A stretch of 64,000 nt of DNA from Sulfuricurvum sp. (GTDB taxonomy: Bacteria; Campylobacterota; Campylobacteria; Campylobacterales; Sulfurimonadaceae), in assembly GCF_028713855.1 (NCBI RefSeq), contig NZ_JAQTNN010000011.1, forward strand, positions 37,249 to 101,248, written 5' to 3'. Positions 39,901-48,900 of the stretch are shown here, piece by piece. Position 1 is the first letter of the stretch, and every line of letters starts with the position of its first letter. A program made the translations under genes and the position numbers. Under the pieces are notes generated by a model. It made no database searches, was not told where the DNA came from, and saw only the letters and a program-made list of their open reading frames with translations.

Positions 39901-42900
39901 CTAAATACCCAAAGTTTCATCATCGATGATGCGATCGCGATGAACTCAAAAATCACCGAGTATTTCAACAGCACTACCCACACGATCGAGGAAAAACTCT
40001 ATCTAGCCAAAGTGATGCAGATGCAGCAGGGGGGATTGGTCTACGATATCGACACTCTCGTTCAAAGTATCGATAACGACATCGTCCAATCACTGGTCTC
40101 CGACATCTATACGGGAACAGCGCTCAGTGCATTTGAAACCAAAGAGAGCTATACCACCGATGGTATCATCATTGCGACCGATGTAGACGAACTCATCACC
40201 CTCTCCGATAGTGACACGAAGATCCTCCTGCGTGAGGGTAACGATCAGCTAAACTCCGGAAAAGGAAATAATATCTTCTACTACCGCAGAGGGGATGGAA
40301 GCGACACGATAGCAGACCGTGGGGGAGTTGATTCTCTGATATTTGATGAGGGGATTACCCGAGAAAGTGTCGAGATTCGGTTGAACCGAAACAGCGATCT
40401 CGTTATCGCCCTCAAAGAGGAGGGGAAATCGTTCGATGAACTCACCGATAAAATCACCATCATCGATTGGATGAAACCGACCAACCGTGTCGAGGGAATC
40501 GTGTTTGGCGATGGCAGTACGATGAAGTTTCAAGATGTATTTGAACTCTTTCAAGCAACCGACGGGGTAGAGGTGATCCAGCTCAGCTCAGGAAACGACA
40601 TCATCGATGCCAAAGGGGGCAACGACGTCATCCAAGCATTGGGTGGAAATGATACACTGATAGGCGGTAGAGGAGATGACCGATTAGAGGGGGGATTAGG
40701 AAACGACTCCTATATCTACTTCAGAGGAGATGGCAAAGATACTATTATCGACAGCGGCGATCACGATACGCTACAGTTCGGCGAGGGGGTAACAATCGAT
40801 GATCTGATGGTCAAATTCGTCGGTAATGATCTCCTCATCGCCCTCAAAGAGGAGGGGGTAGCATTCGATCAACTCAGTGATGTTATTACTCTCAAAAACT
40901 ATAAAAACGGTGACAACACTATCGAAGCGATCTATCTGGATGGGTATGAAATCGTCGATATCGATGAGCTGCTTAATGCACCTACCGAGTTCGATGATAT
41001 CCTGATACTCAGCAACGATGATCACACTATCGATTTGCTAGAAGGAAACGATACTCTCGTGACAGGAGAAGGAAACGATGCCGTGAGTGGTAACGGCGGG
41101 AATGATACGATCATGTCCTATGGCGGGAACGATACGCTGATCGGCAATAGCGGCAATGATACGCTAGAGGGGGGATTGGGTGATGACACCTATGTGTTTA
41201 ATCGCGGTGATGGCAAAGATACGATCTATGACGACTACAGCTACGGATACCAAAACACCCAAAAGGACAACGCCGGAAACGATACGCTCCGTTTTGGTGA
41301 GGGGATTAGTGCAGATGATATCGTTACGAAGTATTTCGGACAGGATCTTCTGATCGCTCTCAAAGAGGGAGACAAGCCGTTTGAAGAACTCAGTGATGTC
41401 GTCACGATCAAAAATTATCTCGATGACAACAACAAGATAGAGCGGATTGTTTTAAGCGACGAGAGTGAAATCGTGATCGATACCAAAACGCAATTTGGCA
41501 CCCAGGGGATGGATAAAATCCATCTCGAAAATACCACCGATTCAGTAACAATTCAGGCTCTCGGTTCGCCGGATTTTGTCTATACAGGTAGTGGAGATGA
41601 TTATATAGATGGCGGTGGCAGTGCAGATGATCTGTATGGTGGAGCAGGTAACGATATATTGGTAGGGGGCAGTGAATCTGATTTTCTTGCAGGCGGAAGT
41701 GGTGATGATATCTATGTGTACAACCGTGGGGATTCTGGGGAGCAAGGCGACATTATTTTTGATGATAATCGACCGGGATCTAATGATACTAGAGCCGGCA
41801 CTCAATATTATATGTGGCAATCAGTACTTAAGATGAAATCGAGCAGTACTCTTCAAACAGAGGGAGGTAACGATACTATTAAATTCGGGGAAGGTATTAG
41901 TGCGAGTGATATCTCATTTCACCGAGGTGGTCCGGGAGCAACAACGGCAGCTTCTAGTTCTTTTTACCCTGGAAGTGATACTTTAATCATTACCATTGCA
42001 AACGGTGGTGGTCAGATAATTATACTAGAGTATTTCAATCAATACAACAGTATCGAAAATTTTATTCTTTCAGACGGTACGGCTGTGGAGGTTCCGAATT
42101 TTGAAATTCCGGTTGTTCCAGTAGTGCCTGTCATTACTTCTACCGGTAATGATACCTATGCGTTTAGCCGATCGGATGCTCCTCTCACAATCATTGACCA
42201 AGGCGGTAGTGATACGCTTAGCTTTGGAGAGGGGATTACATCAGGGGATATTGTTGGTAAGCAGATAGGAAACGATTTTATCATCGCTCTAAAAGAAGAC
42301 GGGAAAACATTTAATGAACTCTCTCAAAAAGTGATCATCCAAAATTATAACAATACTGCAAATCGGGTAGAAACGATAGCATTTACCGATGGTACCTCAA
42401 TAGCGACGGAAAGTCTCAAAGTAGCCACGGGAGATGATGATCTATTGGTATTTGGCAATGAGAGCAAAACGATCGATGGATTAGGCGGAAATGATATATT
42501 GACAACCGGAAACGGGGATGATACCCTCATCGGAGGGATAGGCAATGATACTCTAAACGGTGGTAATGGGAATGATACGTATGTTTTCAATCGCGGTGAC
42601 GGCAAAGACATGATCAATGAATCTTACGGCAACGATACATTGAGATTTGGCGAAGGGATTGGAGCGGATGATATAGAAGCGAAATTCATAGGTCAAACTA
42701 TCGTGATCGGACTAAAAGAAAACGCTATAGCGTTCGAATCGTGGAGTGATACGATTACGATCAATTCAAACAACGTAGAAAACATCGTATTAAGTGACGG
42801 GACGAAAGTTTCTCTTGGCACTATATTGACCCGACCGACAGGCAATGACGATACTCTCAATTTTGGGAATTTACGTGAGGCAATTACCATCGACGCCTTA

Positions 42901-45900
42901 GCAGGCAACGATACAGTATCAACCGGTACCGGAAATGATACGCTAAAAGGTGGAGCTGGAAACGATACCCTAGATGGCGGGGCAGGGGATGATACATATC
43001 TCTTTAATCGCGGTGATGGGCGAGATACGATAACGTATTCGTATGGAAATGATACGCTCCTGTTTGGGGCAGGGGTCACAGCCGATGAGATAGAGGCACG
43101 ATTTGTCGGCTCCGATTTAGTTGTGGCGATCAAAGAAAGCGGGGTAGCTTTCGAGACATTGAGCGATAAGATCACGATTCAAAATAACTTTATCACTAAA
43201 ATCATGCTTAGTGACGCTACAGAACTATCACTCGATGATATGTGGTCACGACCGACACAGGGTGATGACGTTCTCGATTATACCTATACAGACAGTGCAA
43301 TAACGGTTGATGGATTAGGAGGAAACGATACGATCACCACAAGCAGTGGTAATGATACCCTCATCGGCGGAAGCGGTAACGATACACTCAATAGCGGTTT
43401 TGGAAGTGACACCCTAAACGGAGGAATTGGAAACGATGCGTTAAATGGCGATGCAGGCGATGATACGTATGTATTTAATCGTGGGGACGGCAAAGATGCA
43501 CTAAATGACAATTATTATTCGTGGAACAATGCTGGCAATGACACGTTAACACTTGGTGAGGGTATTATCAAAAGTGATCTACTTTTCAAACAAGAGGGCT
43601 ATAGCCTAACTATTGCTCTTAGAGAAGAGGGTAAAACATTTGATGAAGTGAGCGACAAAATCCACATTAGCGATTGGTTCAAAGTCAATAATAATATCGA
43701 AACGATCCAGTTTAGCGATGGGACGATGATGTCGGCATCCGAGATTGCCGGTATGGTACTAAGCACCGAGAGCGACACGTTATACAGTAACCACGGTGCG
43801 GAGATGTTTGGCGGATTGGGTGATGATACCTATGTCTATAAAAAAGACGATTTCACCGTGGTTATCAATGACCAATTTGCTAATAAAGAGATTGCTGTCA
43901 ACGCAGGGAACGATACGCTCAAATTTGACGATATCAATCGTAATCAGGTTACGATTGGAGTCAAGGGGAACGATCTGATCCTCAAAGTCGATGCCGTCCA
44001 TGAGACCTATACCGAGCTCAAAGATTACGTTGTTATACGCAATTGGAAAAATCCAAATCAGGGAATTGAACAAATCGTTTTTAGTGACGGTGAAGTCCTA
44101 ACCATCGATAAAACAGCAAGCTATCCGGCATTGGAATTTAATGAAAACTGGATCACAAGCAGATACTACATTTATGGTAGTGAAAACAACGCGATCCAAG
44201 GAAGTGAGTTTAGTGAAGTGATCGAAAGCGGAGCCGGTAATGATACAGTGATGGCTCTTGGAGGGAATGATTATCTCACGGGCGGTATCGGTGATGATAC
44301 ATTAAACGGCGGTGCCGGAAACGACACCTATGTATTTTCTATCGGAGATGGTAAAGATACAATAACAGATACTAGCGGTTTGGATACTATCAAGTTCGGT
44401 TCAGGTATTACCCGATCAAATATTGCCATTACAAAAGTCAATAATGATTTGGTGATGACGCTTGGTGCTAACGATCAACTGACACTTAAAGAGTGGTTTA
44501 ATGAAGCGACGATCGATAATCGGGTAGAGGTGATGGTGCTAGAGAATGAGGGCGAAATATCGATTGCCGATTTTATCATCACACCGACGGAAGGGAACGA
44601 TGATTTAGAATACGGAGATGAGAAAAACCGTATCAATGCACTTGGAGGAGATGATATCATCCATATCGGCGGTGGAAACGATACCCTCATGGGCAATGGT
44701 GGAAACGATCGTCTTTATGGTGAAGAGGGCGATGATCTCATCGGTGGAGATCAGGGAAGTGACGTTCTCTACGGTGCGGACGGAAACGATACCTATCTGT
44801 TCGGCAGAGGAGATGGAAATGATACGATCATCGAAGATGATTTTACGAACTGGGGTCAAAGCGGAAATGATACTCTCAAATTCAAAGAAGGGATTAGTGC
44901 GGATGATCTGATTCTCGTCCAAAGTGGAGATGATCTGATTGTAGCACTCAAAGAACCAGGTAAGACGTTTGCTGAACTGACCGATAAAATTACATTGAAA
45001 AAATGGTCTTTGTATGATGAGGCGAATTCACGCGATCTCAGCCGAACCTATTATGCGATCGAAAATTTCAGTTTTAGTGATGGGACGACATGGGGTATGA
45101 GCGATATTATCGCCCATATCGGTAGTGACGCGGATGAGAGCATAATCGGGTTTAATGAAGCCGATACGTTAGAAGGTCAAAAAGGCAATGATATTCTACA
45201 AGGGCATTTAGGTGACGATACCTATGTTTTCAACCGTGGAGACGGACAGGATATCATTTACGACTATGGCCGAAAAGGGGAGAACTACAGTTATTACGAT
45301 GCCGGAAACGATACTCTAAAATTTGGTACGGAAATCGGTGAAGCTGATTTGATTTTTGGAAAAGATAATAACGATGTTATCATCTACATTAAAGATGTTG
45401 ATGGTTCTATCTCCGATATAAGCGATAAGATTGTTCTCAAAGATTGGTTTATTGCGAACAATCGAATCGAAAAGATGGTGTTATCTGATGGTACACCAAT
45501 CGATTATATCAAATATTTGAGTGTTGAACCCACGTCCGGCGATGATAAACTGATTTATGGCAACAGCGATAATTATATAGATGCACTAGAGGGTGATGAT
45601 ATAGTCGTAGCTCTAGGTGGCAACAATATCATCGATGGAAACAGAGGCAATGATAATATCAAGACCGAAGACGGAACGGATATTCTAATCGGAGGAGAGG
45701 GTAACGATACTTTGGACGCCGGTGCGGGAGATGACACACTCGAAGGGGGCAGTGGAGATGACACTTACATCTTCAATCGTGGAGACGGTTTAGATACGAT
45801 TAGTGATAGTGAGGGATATGATACTCTCAGCTTTGGAGCAGAGATTACTTCGGATGATCTAGTATTGTTCCAAGATGGAAACAATCTTATCATTGCGCTG

Positions 45901-48900
45901 AAAGAAGATGGCGTAGAGATTGCCGAACTGAGCGATAAAATCACCATTACCAATTGGTTGGAGGTAAGTACACGATTAGAGTTTATTGCATTCAACGATG
46001 GGATTGCGCTAGATGTTTCCAATATGATGAGCATGACGGGGACGGATGGTGATGATACCATCAAAGGTATTGAACTCGATGATGCCATCTATGGTGGAGT
46101 CGGTAACGATAAACTTTCCGGTGGTATAGGTAATGATAGCTTAGAGGGCGGAGATGGAAATGATACCTACATCTTTAACCGTGGGGATGGACACGATACA
46201 ATCTATGATGCCATCGGAAATGATCAGCTCAAATTTGGTGAAGGGGTTAGTGTAGATGATCTGTGGGTTAAACAAGATGGATATGATCTTATTGTAGCAC
46301 TCAAAGAAACAGGTGTAGATTTTGAGAATCTTGAGGACAAAGTCATTTTAACGAATTGGTTTGATGCAGAAAATAGAGTAGAGACTCTTGCATTTGACAA
46401 CGGAGTAGTCTTAACGACAAGTAATATCATCGAGATGCTGCCTAGTGATGATAGTGATGGAATAAATGTACCAGATGATGTAGCTATTAATATCCATCTC
46501 AAAGAGGGTGATGATACTATCGAAGCAGGTTCGCAAAACGATACCCTTTATGGAGATGGAGGCAATGACATCTTATATGGTGGTAATGGCAATGATACCT
46601 TAGATGGCGGGGAAGGTAATGATGCTTTAGTTGGAGGAGCGGGTAATGATACCTACATCTTCAATCGTGGAGATGGGCAGGATCAGATAGTTGACATTTC
46701 AGGTATTGATACTTTGTCTTTTGGAGAAAATATAACTATTGATGACCTTGTAGTTGAACAAAATGGATATCAAATTCGTATCGGGCTAAAAGAAGATGGA
46801 AAAGATTTTTCAACACTTTCAGATGTTATAACAATTGAAAACATGTTATTAAGTGAATATCAGATTGATAACTTCTCATTCGCTGATGGAACAACTTATA
46901 CAGTTCAACAAGCCTATGAATTGCTATATGGAAATAATCAAAATAATGATTATTATGGGGATTCTTATTACGGCGGCAATGGAAACGATACATTTTACGG
47001 TGGAAGTGGAAATGATGTCATGTTTGGTGAATATGGGGATGATACACTAATCGGAAATCAAGGAGATGATGGTCTATACGGTGGATATGGAAACGATACC
47101 TATATTTTCAATAGAGGTGATGGTCATGATACTATATATGATGATGACTATAGTTATAATTATAGTTATTATGGAGATAAATTTGATACGATACGATTCG
47201 GAGAAGGTATCACTAAAGAGGATTTAATAGTAGTAGATCAATTTGACGGTGAGCAACACAATCTCATCATTGCTCTTAAAGAAGACGGCATTGATTTTGA
47301 TAATCTTCAAGATAAAATAACTATTTACAGTTGGTCATATAATACTATAGAGCGAATTCAATTGGCTGATGGAAGTATTTTATTGACTAATGACATTATC
47401 GCTCTGCAAGCAACCAATCAAGACGATACAATTGCCGGTACAAACTATGATGATATTTTAAATGGAGGGATAGGAGATGATCTACTGTATGGAGTAGATG
47501 GTAATGATACTTTATATGGGGGTGAAGGAAACGATATTTTATATGGAGATTTTTCTTATCTTGACAGCAGTGGTGCCGTTGATATATTAGTAGGTGGTAC
47601 CGGAAATGATGAACTTTATGGTGGGCATGGGGATGATACCTATGTTTTTAATCGAGGCGACGGACATGATGTTGTTGAAGATTACGGATCGATGTATGAT
47701 AGTGCATTAGGAGATGTTATTGAGTTTGGTGAAGGTATTGGTATCGGTGATCTAAATCTATATATAACGGAAAGTGGTTTAATGATCGAAATACATGATC
47801 CGATGATTGAAGGTTTAGTAAACGATTCAATATTAATTCGTGGATGGGGAAATCAAGATTATTACATAATAGAAACAATGCGTTTTGCTGATGGAAATGA
47901 GTACAACATTCAAGATTACTTTACTGGATATGCTACCCCTATCGTATTAGATCTGAACCACAACGGTATTACTTCAACCAGTCTTGAGACGTCGAATGCT
48001 TATTTTGATTATAACGGCGACGGTAATCGTGAACATACCGGATGGGCAGAAAAAGACGACGTCATGCTGGTCACCGATCTTAACCAAGACGGTATCATCA
48101 ATGACGGTAGCGAACATTTCGGTAATTTTACAAGACTTTCCGATGGAACACTCGCTAAAAATGGCTACGAGGCATTAGCTCAGTACGACAGTAACAGTGA
48201 TGGCGTAATCGATAATCGTGATGAAGCATTCGGTAATCTGCTCTTATGGAAAGATGCGAATCAGAACGGTAAAACCGAAGAGGGTGAATTAACCAACATT
48301 CAAACCAGCGGAATTCTCGCATTGCATCTCAATACTACAAACGGTATTACGTTTGAACAAACCACCGAGAATGGCAACATTGTACTCAATGAAACCAATT
48401 ACGTCACCCTTGGCAATACCGGAATTATGAGAGACGTGGGCTTTGCTTATGATCCGTTTGACACGATCACCAATAATGATACCTTGTCAAAAGAGTATTA
48501 TGGCAATATTCTCATCGGTGGAGATGGGGATGATACCAACCTCTTTAACCTTGGAGATGGAAAAATAACCATTGACGATCAAGGGGACGGGGCTGATTCG
48601 ATCAAATTTGGAACCGATATTTCAAAAGAACAATTGATAGTTAAATGGATAAGCGGCAGTGATGATCTACTGATCGGGATTCGAGATGGTATCGATGATA
48701 ATCACGCACTTTCATCGTTGGAAAATCAGATTCTAATTAAGGACATCTTTAATAACAGCGGTTCGATAGAGACGATAGAATTTAATGATTCCACAACGTT
48801 GAGTAAAAGCGAGTTGTACGATATCTTGCTCGATACCCGTGAAGCTAAAAACTTAACGGCCAGAGTACTAGAGAATGACGGCACACTCATCGGCGGCAAT